Assembly: GCA_015499995.1 (NCBI GenBank)
Contig: JADNRV010000219.1
Coordinates: forward strand, 1 to 64,000
Source of the DNA: Flammula alnicola
Taxonomy: Eukaryota; Basidiomycota; Agaricomycetes; Agaricales; Strophariaceae
Direction of reading: 5' to 3'
DNA length: 64,000 nucleotides
In this document: positions 22,802 through 33,667 of the stretch, one piece after another
How positions within the stretch are numbered: the stretch's first letter is position 1
Layout of the letters: every line of letters begins with the position of its first letter
Made by a program: the position numbers and the translations under genes
Notes under the pieces: model-generated
The model's database searches: none
Seen by the model: only the letters and a program-made list of their open reading frames with translations
Told to the model about the DNA's origin: nothing

Positions 22802-24079
22802 TTATATAGTTTCCTGTGGGCGGGCGACGAGCTTCAGCCCCGAAACCTTATCTGCTTGCAATCTGGCCAGACCATCAACAATACCACCCAGACCATTCGG
22901 TAGAACTTCAATGCGGTTTGCCTGAAACCAGGTTTCAGCCTCGCGTCACTCGACATGGGAACCTGCGCGAAATGAGCAACTCACCTTGATTAAACCTTTC
23001 TCCAAGAGCCCAGATACGGTATCGTGGTAGAACGTCTCGAGTAGCTCGATATTGTGCGGAAGTCTCAGTACGCCACTGATTTGTACAACAGTCTTATCTT
23101 GCACGGGTTTGACAGTTGGTGGCAAAACTACCGCCAACTGGCCTCCAGGAGCGAGGATGTCGAGACCAGTTTTTTGGGTGCTTTCCAAAGAAATAGAGTC
23201 GTAGACGACTTTAATGGGAGCGCTCGTAATGTTCGCGATTTCAGTTGCGAGTTCTGATGAAGCTAGGTTGCGATCGAGGACGGCTGTCGTTCCGAGGGAC
23301 TTAAGATAGTCGGTATGCTTGAGCGAGGCGGTGGCGATTATAGGAGAGAAGCCTGACAGTTTTGCGAGTTGGATAGCTGAAGAAAGTACATGAGCGACAG
23401 ACGATTATAAACCAAGCATTCCTTCAATTCATGGACATACCATTTTGTCCTACCGAACTGGCTCCACCTAAAATCACAATCGCGGTTCCGCCATATTTTC
23501 CTTGAGTAGCGGCGGAAGTCGGAGGTGCGAATCCAAGGCCATGAGGATTCTGGTTATAGAGCCCCACATAGGCTGCTGCAAGCGCGACCGGGAAAGTGGA
23601 GGCCTGGTCGTAGGAAATATTTGCAGGGATCTGTGTAAGTAACCCGATAAGTTGACAAGTTTAGCGACAACAAATTCGTATTAGTACCTTTGCTACAGTG
23701 GCAGCCAGAGCAAGTGCGTATTGCTGGAAGCCATCCGTCTCGTTTTTATATTGTGATTGAAAAAAGCTATTCACAATTTCACGTTAATGAGTTGAATAGG
23801 ATGCATGAACTTGAAAAACCTACACTCGATCTCCTTTCTTGAAGTCCGTAACTCCTTCGCCAACCTCTTCCACATCCCCGGCCAGGTCTCCCCGAGGACG
23901 GCCGGAAAGTTCTCCACGAGGAAGCCATATTTCTGAATTTTCCAGTCGACGGGGTTCAACGACGTTGCAATAACCTTAATCAAGATCTCTCCGGGGCCCG
24001 GCTTTGGAACGGGTATGTCACGGACGACAAAATCTCCGAATTTCTTCTCGAGGAGGAGGGCTTTCTGAGTGGAAGGCAT
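22802..24079 (-). pseudogene. MDR-family gene, copy 4 (single-base deletion)
   Basis: The structure matches copy 3 (ATG at 24079, TAA at 22802, five exons). In exon 1, copy 3 reads GTCCTAGGAGGAGACC where copy 4 reads GTCCTCGGGGAGACC, one base fewer (about 23895). The GDLAGDVEEVGEGV segment therefore shifts to a frame ending within the intron. Downstream exons remain open and conserved (GGASSVGQ, IQLAKLSGFSPII, LDILAPGGQLAVVLPP), so inactivation is recent, or the base is a sequencing error. Confidence 0.75.
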
Positions 24080-24149
24080 TGCGCTAGTAATGTTGATAAT
24101 CGAGGGGATGAAGATATGTTTGGGGGCAGAGCGATAATCGTCTGGCCGG

Positions 24150-24157
24150 TATTTATA
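24150..24157 (-). promoter_or_regulatory. TATA box of MDR copy 4
   Basis: TATAAATA on the minus strand inside GGTATAAATACC, 71 bp upstream of the ATG; the promoter is intact although the gene is frameshifted. Confidence 0.6.
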
Positions 24158-24240
24158 CCGATTTCAAGAGATGCCATGAGCAGGAATGATATCATTGCGA
24201 GGTGAAGACGAAACCAAATGACGTCGAGCGATTAGTAAAC

Positions 24241-25228
24241 GACTGAATACATACTAAGAACCTTTTACTAAGGCCATGCGGGATCACGGTAAGAGACGGT
24301 TGGGATCTCTAATTTGGCATTTGATCTTGGCCGGAGTTTGCCGGCCATTGTGCGGTTGCTTGTGCCGAGCCCGGCCGAAGGCCCTGATCAGTTCACCACC
24401 ATGATAATATAATTATTGCAACAACGCTGCACATAAGAGTTGAGTTAACGAAATAAGGATTATATATAGAAAGTAATGACAAGAGGCTGATTAATTCTTG
24501 TTGCGCTGCATGATTTTGGGTGACTTATAATAGTGACCGAACAGCAAGTACTTATCAATGAGTGAAGTTCTCTACCCATAAATAAGGGGAATTGCATAGA
24601 AGAACACATATCCGTTCAGCTTAGATTGTAAGTTTTGAGGTATTCCGGTATTTGCATTGTGCAAGTGGTTCATGACTGTCTTAGAGGTGGCTGGCGTGCC
24701 GAGAAGCCGTCGCACGGTTTTATGCCTGCCAGGGGGTTAGAAAGTAGCAACGGTCTTTCTCCGACTCACATTTGTAACCGGTTCCGCGCTTAGTCGCCAT
24801 CCAGGAAGCGTTGGAAAGCCTCGAATCGCATATAGAAGGGAGATAGAAAGGTTCCACTCGTAGCAATAGGTTGGTGCACGCATCCCAAGTTTGTCTGCAA
24901 GCTTGCGTCGCTACATATATTAGACCGTTCGTCGGAATTATCTGTTGGGGCCGTATCTCACTTTCCATCTCATTTATATCTAAAAGTCGCAGACTCGTTG
25001 TATTTACGTTGAATTTACTTGTGTAATGAACATATGTAGAGCCATAACCTCATCTCATTCGCCCGCCTGGAACGCGAATGAGCACTGCGCACGCCATAGA
25101 TAGTTCGAGACTGCTCATAACTGATCTCTTAAGCTAAAAATACACGCCATTCATATCTGAGAAGAAGAGAGTTGATAATCATACCGAAAGACATCTAATA
25201 CGAATCAGCAAGATCTTGGAAAATACAT
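24241..25228. other. Intergenic between MDR copies 4 and 5
   Basis: AT-rich with no supported gene. A minus-strand frame at 24968-24720 (82 codons) has no recognisable domain. A stretch at about 25,070-25,200 resembles 21,960-22,090 (CTCATCTCATTCGCC..TACACGCCATTCATATCT). It is the 3' flank repeated with the lost array member at 22.2 kb. Confidence 0.45.
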
Positions 25229-26493
25229 TCAAGCGGTCTCCTGAGGGTGGACGACAAGCTTCTTCCTAGAAACCTGATTGGCCTCCAGCTTCGCCAGGCC
25301 GACAGGGATGCCTGCAAGGCCATTCGGTATGACTTCAACTTCGTTAGGCTAGAGGCACGTATCGTCAGTTAACAACTCAGATCCGTTGTCCGGACTACGA
25401 GCAAACTCACTTTGATGGCACCCTGCTCGAGGAACGCATACAAATTGTCGTGATAGAGCTTCTTCAGGAGGTCTGCATTATGATCCTGGTAGATCGCCAA
25501 GATACGAATAACGGTTTTATCTTTGGGCACCTCTACCACCGGCGGCATCACAAGTGCCAGAGAGCCACCAGGAGCGAGAATATCAAGCGCTGTCTGCTGG
25601 GTGCCTTTCAAGGCAATGGCGTCATAAATGAAGTTGATGGGTTTTCCGTTGGTCACTTTCGCGATCTCGGCCACTAGGGAAGCGGTTGGAAGGTTGCGGT
25701 CCAAGACATGCGTTGCTCCAAGAGACTGAAGAAGGTCGAGGTTCTTGGACGAGGCGGTGGTGATGACGGGCGAAAATCCCGAGAGCTTGGCGAGCTGAAT
25801 GACTGAAGCGATAATGAGAACGTGGGGTTCCGTTTCATGAACTGACATCAACATACCAAATTGTCCGACTGTACTGGTGCCGCCAAAGATAACCAAAGGA
25901 ACTCCGGCGTATTTTCCTCGTGTGGTCTCAGAGACTGGAGCAGCAAATCCAAAGCCATGGGGATTCTCGTCATACAAACCTACATAGGCGGCTGAAAGGG
26001 CAACGGGAATGATGGCAACCTCGTCGTAGGACAAATTCGAGGGAATCTATTTCGACACGTCAGAGCAATAATCAACTAACAATAAGTATATTCCTACATT
26101 CGTAGTTATCGCGGCAGCAGATACGGCGTATTGCTGGAAGCCAGCCTTGCGTTTAACCATTTGTCCTTGAGCGAAGCTACGAAATATATCAATAAAAAGA
26201 CTCGAACAAAATCGAACAAAAAAGTTCGATGCTGACACTCGATCGCCTTTCTTGAAATCCGTCACTCCTTCACCAACCTCTTCTACGTCTCCAGCTATGC
26301 CGGTCCCAAGAATAGCGGGGAAATCCTCCACGAAACCACCGTATTTCTGGATCTTCCAGTCGACAGGGTTTAACGCAGTTGACTGCACTTTGATCAAAAT
26401 CTCTCCAGCACCCGGCTTGTAAACCTCGGTCTCGCCAACGACGAAATCGCCGAGTTTCTTTTCGAGGAGAAGGGCCTTTTGCGTAGATGGCAT
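25229..26493 (-). CDS. MDR-family enoyl reductase/quinone oxidoreductase-like, copy 5
   Basis: Five exons from the ATG at 26493 to the TGA at 25229; all are open. Exon 1 has PGAGEILIKVQSTALNPVDWKIQKYG and GTGIAGDVEEVGEGV. Exon 3 has YVGLYDENPHGFGF and the cofactor loop FGGTSTVGQ. Exon 4 has IQLAKLSGFSPVI and LDILAPGGSLALVMPP. The last exon ends KKLVVHPQETA. The first donor is GTCAGC rather than GTAAGT, unusual within the array. The family and reaction are as for copy 3: zinc-less NADPH-dependent reductase of unknown substrate. It lies at the upstream end of the array. Confidence 0.8.
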
Positions 26494-26566
26494 TGAGGTG
26501 GTGACTGTGGTAGATCGAGGAACGTTGGGGGATTGTATTTTGGTGCAACAAGACAAGGTTGGTCGC

Positions 26567-26573
26567 TATTTAT
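26567..26573 (-). promoter_or_regulatory. TATA-like box of MDR copy 5
   Basis: CATAAATA on the minus strand, 74 bp upstream of the ATG, at the conserved array position. Confidence 0.55.
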
Positions 26574-26793
26574 GCCCCGCATCCTTGAAACAGTGGTGAG
26601 ACAAGTGGGAATAGGTGTTATCATCATGGCTATCGTGACCTTAGTACAGTAATATCGAGAGACAAAAAGCTCCCAAAAGGCTCCACTGAGCTTTGCTTTA
26701 AGCTTAGTCAATCACGACTAAGCATTACGTAATCTTCGCCCGCTGAAGGCTGAGCGCTGAGCGCTGAAGCTTGAAGCCCCGCTGCTATGGCGC

Positions 26794-26823
26794 TTTTGTT
26801 AGTCTGACTACGGGAGACTAACA
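26794..26823. repeat. 30-bp palindromic repeat, second copy
   Basis: Identical over 30 bp to the reverse complement of 9967-9996. It has 9-bp arms TGTTAGTCT / AGACTAACA around a 9-base loop GACTACGGG. The first copy forms the left edge of the element at 9970-10737, so this may be a solo terminus of that family. Confidence 0.6.
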
Positions 26824-27808
26824 TAACGCGCTCGGGGGTGAGCGAAGCTCTTTTACAATATCAAGATGCAAAGGCTTAGTCAATCGAAACTGCACCAGGC
26901 TCAAATTTCTGACTCTGCCCAGCATCATAACAATTTTAATTCGCCAACTAGCTGACCCACTTTACCAATAAGTACTTTACTACAACTTGAAATGACTAAA
27001 AATGACAAAAAAAAAGTGAAATCGCTATCGGAGTTCACTAATACTAACGGTGCTTAATGAGTGCGAAACTTTCAATAACGTGCACGTACGCTTACTTAGC
27101 GGCCATCGGTTAAAAAGCCAAGCTTGTTTGAAATAATGGACAAGAAATAGCAAAGAAACAATCAAACAGAAGCAGAACCTCTTCTGAATATGCAATCGAA
27201 CGACTCGGAGCTACAAAAAAAATTACCCCTGAAATTTTAAGCTTTGCATCACACGAACCTATGTCCAAAATTCAAGTCGACGTCGACTTGTAGGGACCCC
27301 AAACAAGTGTATAAGGATGTTCGACATCGACATTCCTGTTGAGCGTCTAAAGTTCAAGGCACCGTATACTTTCAAACGCTACTCTCGTCGTGTCCGGCGC
27401 CTTCATTCTTTTAATAATTATCGCTGGATATGGCGACAGATTCGTATGGTGGTTGCAATGAGGTGGGTTTTGCTCGCCACAAAAGGAGCGAGAAGAATTA
27501 AGAAAGTGTGTTCACGTCAAGTTGTTCATGTGGAACGCTGGGCGCGGCCGGGCCGTTTATATGATGACCAGGATACTTTCCCACGCCTCCTCTTTGTATT
27601 GACCGACTGCGGCCCTGCTTGAACGTTCGACGCTTCACCCCATCTCCAGCGCGTCCCTCATTTTAGTTGCTATCGATCTTGTGAGTTCTACCATTTGTAA
27701 GTAATTATATCTTTAGAGACCTGGAAGTGCTCATGTACAATTGCCAGATGTGTTGCTGACGGCCCCATATCATTACTCTGCCAAGCAATTACGGTGTCTG
27801 GTGGCAGC
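26824..27808. other. Intergenic, no confident gene
   Basis: Contains an A-run and AT-rich sequence. A 101-codon open frame at 27317-27622 has an unnatural Arg/Trp-rich composition, no neighbours in frame and no known domain. The 100-200 bp before 27809 should be the promoter/leader of the FetB-like gene. Confidence 0.4.
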
Positions 27809-29109
27809 ATGGATCTTCCCGAAGATTCTGCGCACTCGAATCTAACGTGGACGAACGTAGCCATTGGATTGGCGTTCATTCTGTTCGATGTTGGAATCTC
27901 GACAGTCTTTCGCCTGGGAGTTGGGGTCTCGTTGTTGATTGCTGCTCTGCGATGTATAGGCCAATTGGCCGTCGTCGCGACGCTTTTGCAGCAGGTTTTC
28001 GAGAACAAGAATCCGTGGATGGTAGCGCTTATATGTTGTGAGTGAGGCTTGACATCATTCTTTCGTATTCATGAGGCTAATTTGATACCAGTCATTCTGA
28101 ATTTCCTGGGTACCTTCGAAACAGGTGTGTACCTGGATATTACTCTGTTTCATGAGCCGTGCTCAGGTTGAGACGTTCAGTCGTCAATAAATCCCCGCGA
28201 AGATTCCAATATATGGTATGGCATGCTTCCCTTAATGGCTAAACTATCGTCTTATCTAGAAACTAGTTTCCTGCTGTCTTGGTAGCCATGCTCGGCTCAA
28301 CGATCCCGATCTCGATTATCGGGTCAAGATTCGCTATGAGTATCCAACCTTTCTGGACCCCGATACAATATAGTGCGTGTTCAACCTGTGGTGTCTCTGA
28401 GTTCATACTAACTAACGCCCTCCGTGTCTTTCGAACAGTCCCTCTCGTAGGCATGCTGTGTGGGGCTACTATATCGGGTGTCGTCGTGGCAGTTAGCTTT
28501 ATTCTCAAAGAAATGCAGTAAGAAGACTTTCTTCGTCTGACTCTTCTTCTGACTTTTGATACTGAGGAAACGTCTTTAGAGAGAACAGGGATAAGGTCGA
28601 GATATACCTTGCCTTTGGAGCGACGCGGATGGAAGCATGCAAACCCATCGCTATACAAGCTCTCAAACTCGCCCTTACTCCTCCAATTAACAGCATGAGG
28701 TGCGTCGAAATGCCCAAACTCAACTGCTTTCAAAACTAACATAACGTCACCCAGCGTCCTTGGTATAATCGCCATACCCGGCATGATGACTGGCGCGATC
28801 CTCGGAGGCTCCTCTGTCCAGCAAGCAGCGAAACTGCAGATGATTATCATGTTCATGATCACTGCGAGCACCACACTCGCATCGGTGTTCACTACTTTTG
28901 CTGCGATATCCGTCGTTGTCGATCAGGACCATCGGGTGCGAGGCGATCGCATAGTGGGGAAGGCGAGGTGGTTCAACTGTGATGTCAAAAATTGGAACTA
29001 CAAGACGGTGGTGAAGTGGCTCCGAGAAGCATTCCGTCGTAACACGAGAAATAGGCGTGATCTTGTGACAGTGGAGGAAGAAGAGAGGCTTTTGGAAAAT
29101 TTGTCGTAG
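27809..29109 (+). CDS. FetB/UPF0014-family membrane protein
   Basis: The ATG is at 27809. Short introns occur at about 28038-28091, 28125-28195, 28220-28265, 28376-28438, 28520-28578 and 28700-28754. The exons encode a polytopic membrane protein with family hallmarks: FDVGISTVFRLGVG near the N-terminus, MLGSTIPISIIGSRFAMS, VGMLCGATISGVVVAVS, EIYLAFGATRMEACKP and GIIAIPGMMTGAILGGSSVQQAAKLQ. The family is the permease-like component described in bacteria as FetB (iron export) and in plants as ALS3/STAR2. Those proteins work with a separate ATPase. A hydrophilic C-terminal tail of about 60 residues ends with an acidic stretch. The exact substrate in fungi is unknown. All frames are open across predicted splices, so it is probably functional. 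Confidence 0.85.
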
Positions 29110-29474
29110 ATGTGCTTTATTTCTTTCCTTATATTTTTGGATATTGGATAAATTCTATGCTAGGTTTACTTCTTGGGAGTCACGGACAACTGTTTGGACC
29201 TCGGACGTTCGGTCTGCATTACATTTAGTCTCCACCTTATCTGTATCCGACGTCTTACAACTTGCCCCAGTTACACATGGGCTAACAAGTTCACTTGAGA
29301 AAACAAAATCACCTCTCCATCAACTAGGAGGCTGATCCTGATGAAAAAATCGACGTATTCATGTACTTGATATCTATTCCATCTGATCGGTATCTATGTT
29401 TCCGCGTATCCTTGCATAATCGCTTCGTTCGCCGTCTCTAGGTCGGCGCGAAACAGCGTGCGCGATTCTTTCTA
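29110..29474. other. 3' intergenic region
   Basis: AT-rich 3' flank of the FetB-like gene; no coding or repeat structure supported. Confidence 0.35.
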
Positions 29475-29950
29475 AGCCAGATCAGTTACCAACTCAATCA
29501 GCTCATTTGAACTTCCAGATTTGGCTAATAACCTTGGAAGTATTTGTAACTCCACACGAAGACTCATCTCTTCTGAAGAAAGACTTGCTCGCTCAGCGTT
29601 GAACGGTTTGTCTGGGTCCATCCTATAAGGACAATGTATAATGATTTAACTCAATCATGAATTGTTTCGAAAATCGAGAAACTTACGCTGGCGATCCATC
29701 CAAAGCAGAAGCGTATTTCATTATGCACACTGAAGCAGTGGCGTATTTTGCATCGTCGAGGTTATGCTTCCCAGACTTGACCGGATCGTTCAAAATTGAA
29801 ACAGCAAATCAGTGTACATGAGGTGGGGATTCCGTGAGATAAGGTGTCGTTCGAGACTCAGCGAGTACAGGCCAACTCCCTGTCATCGAGGAGCTCTAGG
29901 GCGTCGTCAAAATGCAACAAATCCCGTTGCAATGGTGACCTAAATTTCTC
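29475..29950 (-). pseudogene. Unidentified coding-like fragment, two or three exons
   Basis: The minus strand reads PLQRDLLHFDDALELLDDREL (about 29935-29870). After a gap it reads LNDPVKSGKHNLDDAKYATASVCIMKYASALDGSPA (about 29800-29693) with a GTAAGT donor. After a 55-nt intron it reads MDPDKPFNAERASLSSEEMSLRVELQILPRLLAKSG to a TAG at about 29475. Codon usage and the splice sites look real, but there is no start and the 5' end runs into the 3' UTR of SDR copy A. Probably the 3' remnant of a displaced gene; not recognised. Confidence 0.4.
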
Positions 29951-29992
29951 GACTGAATCCAATGTCAATTTCTTTACATAAATGACATCCAT

Positions 29993-30838
29993 CTACCAAG
30001 TCACCTCCTCTCCATTGATGTTAAAGAACTTCCCAGTGGGACCATCCTTATCCAACAAAATCCAAGGCAACAAGGTAGATGCGCCCTCCTTGAAAGTTTG
30101 CCCTCCTTGGGCATAGCCATTCAGCTGGGTTGACACATGCCCCGGATTAGCCACGTTGACTTTGATTCCCTCCTTCTTAAGTTCGTGCGCGAGGGCGATT
30201 GTGTACGAGTTCAGAGCAACCTTACTGGCACTATACGCTACGTAACTGGGCTGACCCTCTCGGCGAGCCAAGTACGAATTCGATCCTGCTGTCGATGACA
30301 CGTTGAGAATCACCGCATTGGAGGATTTGCGCAGGAGCGGGAGGAAGGTGATCGTCGTTTGAATGACGCCGTAGAAATTGGTCTCCATCACGTCGCGAAT
30401 GGCTGGAATTGAGGCGGACGTCGCGTTCTGGTCCTCAGCGAACTGGCCGATAGCAGCGTTGTTCACCAGAACGTCGAGCCTCCCTTCTGCCTTTTCGATT
30501 GTCTCGTTCGCGGCTTCAATGGTGGGCGGCTTGGTGACATCGATCAATATGAATTTCACCGTTTTGAGTCCTTCAGAGTGAAGTGTTTCGCTGTTAAACA
30601 TGAATTTTTTGAGAAAATTAGCCGTTAAAGGCGGAAAGTTGAAGAAACATACACCGCCTGCTTTCCTTTAGCTTCATTTCTTGCACCGACATAGACGATG
30701 TGGCCCTTCTCCGCGAGGAGGCTTGCAAGACCGAATCCAACGCCAGTGTTAGCACCTGAACGCACACCGCAGTGGTGAGCCGCAAATCCTACTGTAAACG
30801 ACAAGAATCATACCAGTTATGAGAATGACTTTTGACAT
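29993..30838 (-). CDS. Short-chain dehydrogenase/reductase, copy A
   Basis: The ATG at 30838 starts MSKVILITGANTGVGFGLASLL, split by a short intron after the eighth codon. A second intron follows GKQA, and the main exon runs from about 30604 to the TAG at 29993. Classical SDR motifs are present: TGANTGVG cofactor loop, NNAAIG, a catalytic Ser in NVSSTAGS, YSASKVALNSY active site and the NPG motif. The length (about 245 residues) is normal. Expected cytosolic NAD(P)H-dependent carbonyl/alcohol redox enzyme; the substrate is unknown. It is an inverted paralogue of copies B (51647) and C (56004) and shares their promoter words. Confidence 0.85.
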
Positions 30839-30915
30839 GTTGGAGGTATTCAGCGGACCACCGGGATTTAGGGAGTTATGAGTGTTCCGCGGTTGACGAT
30901 AAGTGGGGTTTTTGG

Positions 30916-30923
30916 GTTTTATA
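30916..30923 (-). promoter_or_regulatory. TATA box of SDR copy A
   Basis: TATAAAAC on the minus strand, 78 bp upstream of the ATG. It lies in a block conserved with copy B that includes GGCTATTTAAA, TCTACAGCGAGATTACTATA and, further upstream, GCGGCAGCTGCC. Confidence 0.65.
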
Positions 30924-31445
30924 GTAATCTCGCTGTAGACTTTAAATAGCCCATCGCGTGGTCATCAAGGCAGCTGCCGCTGTGATTGAGTGTCTCCGGT
31001 GCCCAGAATGTGGCTCCCACGTACATCTATTATTGGGATGTCAATGGGAGCCTCGATGGATCCGAATGTGTAGGAAGAAATGACTGTCTAAAGAACGATG
31101 ATTCCAAAAGGTAAGCACCCTACTAAGACATTATCGCTTTACCTCTAGCGCGTTATGGCTGTCGGGAAGCTGCGATGATGAGCGTTTTGATTTCCGTAAC
31201 CCAGAAAACTGTACAGTGGAGTTACTTAGTGGAAAACTTACTGATGCGCGGTCACGTGTGGACGCGATCCATTCCTTCCAACAAGTTGTCGAAAGGATCG
31301 CGAGGTCAACACATTTGCAAACATCCGCAGAGTACAAAATGGACTCACAACCGTCAGCCTCTTTCCAAAAATCTCCCTTTCTCGAACCAAAGCTCAAACT
31401 CAACGAACGCTCAACAAGATATCGCTTTAAGTATACTCCCTCAGC

Positions 31446-33667
31446 ATGGGTAGATCAAAACCCGTCTCCAACTCCAAGCCTCAGGCAAAGACAGCTCACA
31501 TCAAGAGAGTCGTTCCGGGCGGTCTCTCATCCTACCAAAAGATAGCTCCTGACCCCCAGCAAGGCGTGTATTGTCGGTTCCAGAGTTCCGATGCCTGGAC
31601 TGCCAAACTCGCCGAGGAGGAACAGTACTACGGAGGCTCGTTCTTCGGTATTTCGCCATTATCTTGATGTCGCCCGTTCTGTAACTCATGTCACAACGCT
31701 CAGGTGCTGACCACCAAAAGCATACCTACGCTTCAAAGGATGACGTCGACGACTTCCTCTACGGCATGATGTCTGACCTCTGCGCTATGGACGGTGTCAC
31801 ACTTACCAGTTCTGCCAGCCAGCACTTTATGGACTGTGATCCCGCCCCGGAGGATCTAATGATGGTCGATGATCCCAACGATATGGATGTTGACATAGTC
31901 ATTCAAGACGTCGATGAATCCATTTTCACGGTCGCAATGGATGTCGTCACGGTCTTTCCCAATAACTATTCGCCGATGATCACCGACTGCGAGGTCTCGC
32001 CTTTCGCTATTCCCTGGCAAGGCCACACCGCCATGAACGAAGAAGTCATCTCCGTCTCGCAGTTTGTTCCAGCCAGACCAAGGCGGGACCACGGGGCCGA
32101 GTTGGCCTCCGTTAAACGCGAACTCGCCTTTAGTGCCCAGGGTCTCGAGGTTCTCCCTCCTCCTTCGTCGTATATCCCAACTCCTGTCTTCGATAGCCCG
32201 GTTAGACCCACTTATCAAAGACGGACTCGAGTTAATGACTCCCATGCTCATCTCGCTAACTATGACGTCCTTCCTCCTGTTGTCGTCACTCCCACACCTA
32301 CCAACCAACTTCAACCCAAGCTCTCCGCCAATGACGACCTTGACTGGCTCATAGATGGACTACAAAGCCTCGATCTCTCTGATGAACCTGCCTCTCATTG
32401 GGGTCCGTCGCCCGACATACCCTCTTCTTGGGGTCCATCGCCCGATGTACCCTCTCCGACTCTGCTCGCTGTAGATGACCCAACTTCGCCCTCTCCTGGA
32501 TCCGTAGACGTGATGCAATCAATTCCAGAACTTATCAGCTTCGACTCCATGGATCTCCTTCATATCGACTCAGTAGACCCATTGCATTCAACGCCTCTCC
32601 CGACCAGCAGCTACCCTTCGTCTAGCGGGATATGGGAAGACCTGGCGAGCTTGGAGGGCATCTTTTCTCCTCCCATCATTCCAGAGATCCTCCAAATTGA
32701 TGAGACCTATATCACGTTTACTTCTAGTCTCGTCAGAGAGTTCCTTGACGTTTTCGAGCTTCCTCCTATCGATATCGGACTTCTACCTTTTCCGATTGTC
32801 ACTCCTGATACCGGCGGACACGGTGCCCACACACACGAGGTCGATCATCCCTCGGAGAACAAAACTCCTTCAGTGCCTGAGATGCTTCCTTCAGTGCTCG
32901 AGATGAAGGAGAACGACGTCAAGACCAACGTTGAGCCAATCCAGAAGCCCCGGAAGGTCAAAGCCAACTCAAGGACGCAGAGATCGCACACTCCTAAATC
33001 ACCTCCAAGGAAGGAGAACGATTCTGGTACAGTCAAGCACGCTGCTCCTGCTCGTAAATCCGAGTCTACTAAACCGAAGGAACCTGTGAAAGACGACAGG
33101 AAGGTTCGTCCACTTCCGAAAAAGGTCCACGGTAAGAGTGACACGTCAAGTTCGCAATTCTCTTTTTGTTCTCCATTCAACACGTACTTATTCTACGTCA
33201 TCGATCCAGATATTCAACCTGCCCGACAAGTCTCTGAAAACTCCGGATATTTCCCTTTTAGCAAACGCGCTCAGCGTGATGCCATGTCTAACGATCGCTG
33301 GTCCTCTATTACAGTTTCCGAGGTCAACAAGGAGAACATCTCTGTCACGAAGTCCTGGGTTTCTTCTAGACGCTTCGATATTCCCCGCTCGATTTATGCA
33401 GATGGAGCCATCTTTAAGACGCGCTGCGCCATTGCAAATGTCCCTTGCCCCCGCCCTCGTTTTCGCCACGTAGCTACCCAAGCTCCTCGCATGCATGACG
33501 TTGGCGTCCAAACAGAGCCCGAGAAAGTCATCGCCAAAGCGTCGAAGGGCCCTGTCTTTCCTGGCCACTTCCCGTTCGATGAGGATAGCTACTGGAATTC
33601 GCTGCCCCCTTATACCCCTAGCCCTTCCCTCTGGGCACGCTTCAGCCTCTTCGTCTTTGGCTGGTGA
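31446..33667 (+). CDS. Large disordered orphan protein
   Basis: Exon 1 (31446-31647) begins MGRSKPVSNSKPQAK. A 56-nt intron (GTATTT..CTCAG) leads to exon 2 at 31704, open to the TGA at 33667. A second intron (about 33132-33209, GTAAGA..CCAG) is likely although that stretch is open in frame. About 700 residues, mostly disordered, Pro/Ser/Asp-rich. There is an almost exact short repeat SHWGPSPDIPSSWGPSPDVPS at about 32395-32455. A Lys/Arg-rich segment lies at about 32945-33130 and a conserved-looking C-terminus has VFPGHFPFDEDSYWNSLPPYTPSPSLWARF. No known domain was recognised; function unknown. Confidence 0.6.

Larger units (their letters stand above)
22471..24240 (-). repeat. Tandem segmental duplication, unit 2 (MDR copy 4 and flanks)
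   Basis: Sister of 19644-21530. Homology covers the 3' flank, gene and promoter; local indels are mostly outside exons. Confidence 0.65.

Noticed and set aside
24720..24968. 82-codon minus-strand frame between MDR copies 4 and 5
   Set aside because: No family signature and no homology to other array members.
26701..26886. Possible insertion flanked by a repeated GCTTAGTCAATC
   Set aside because: The 12-bp direct repeat is present, but no inverted termini adjoin it and the interval contains unrelated short repeats; too weak to call an element.
27317..27622. 101-codon frame upstream of the FetB-like gene
   Set aside because: Arg/Trp-biased composition, no recognisable domain, no exons to join; probably chance.
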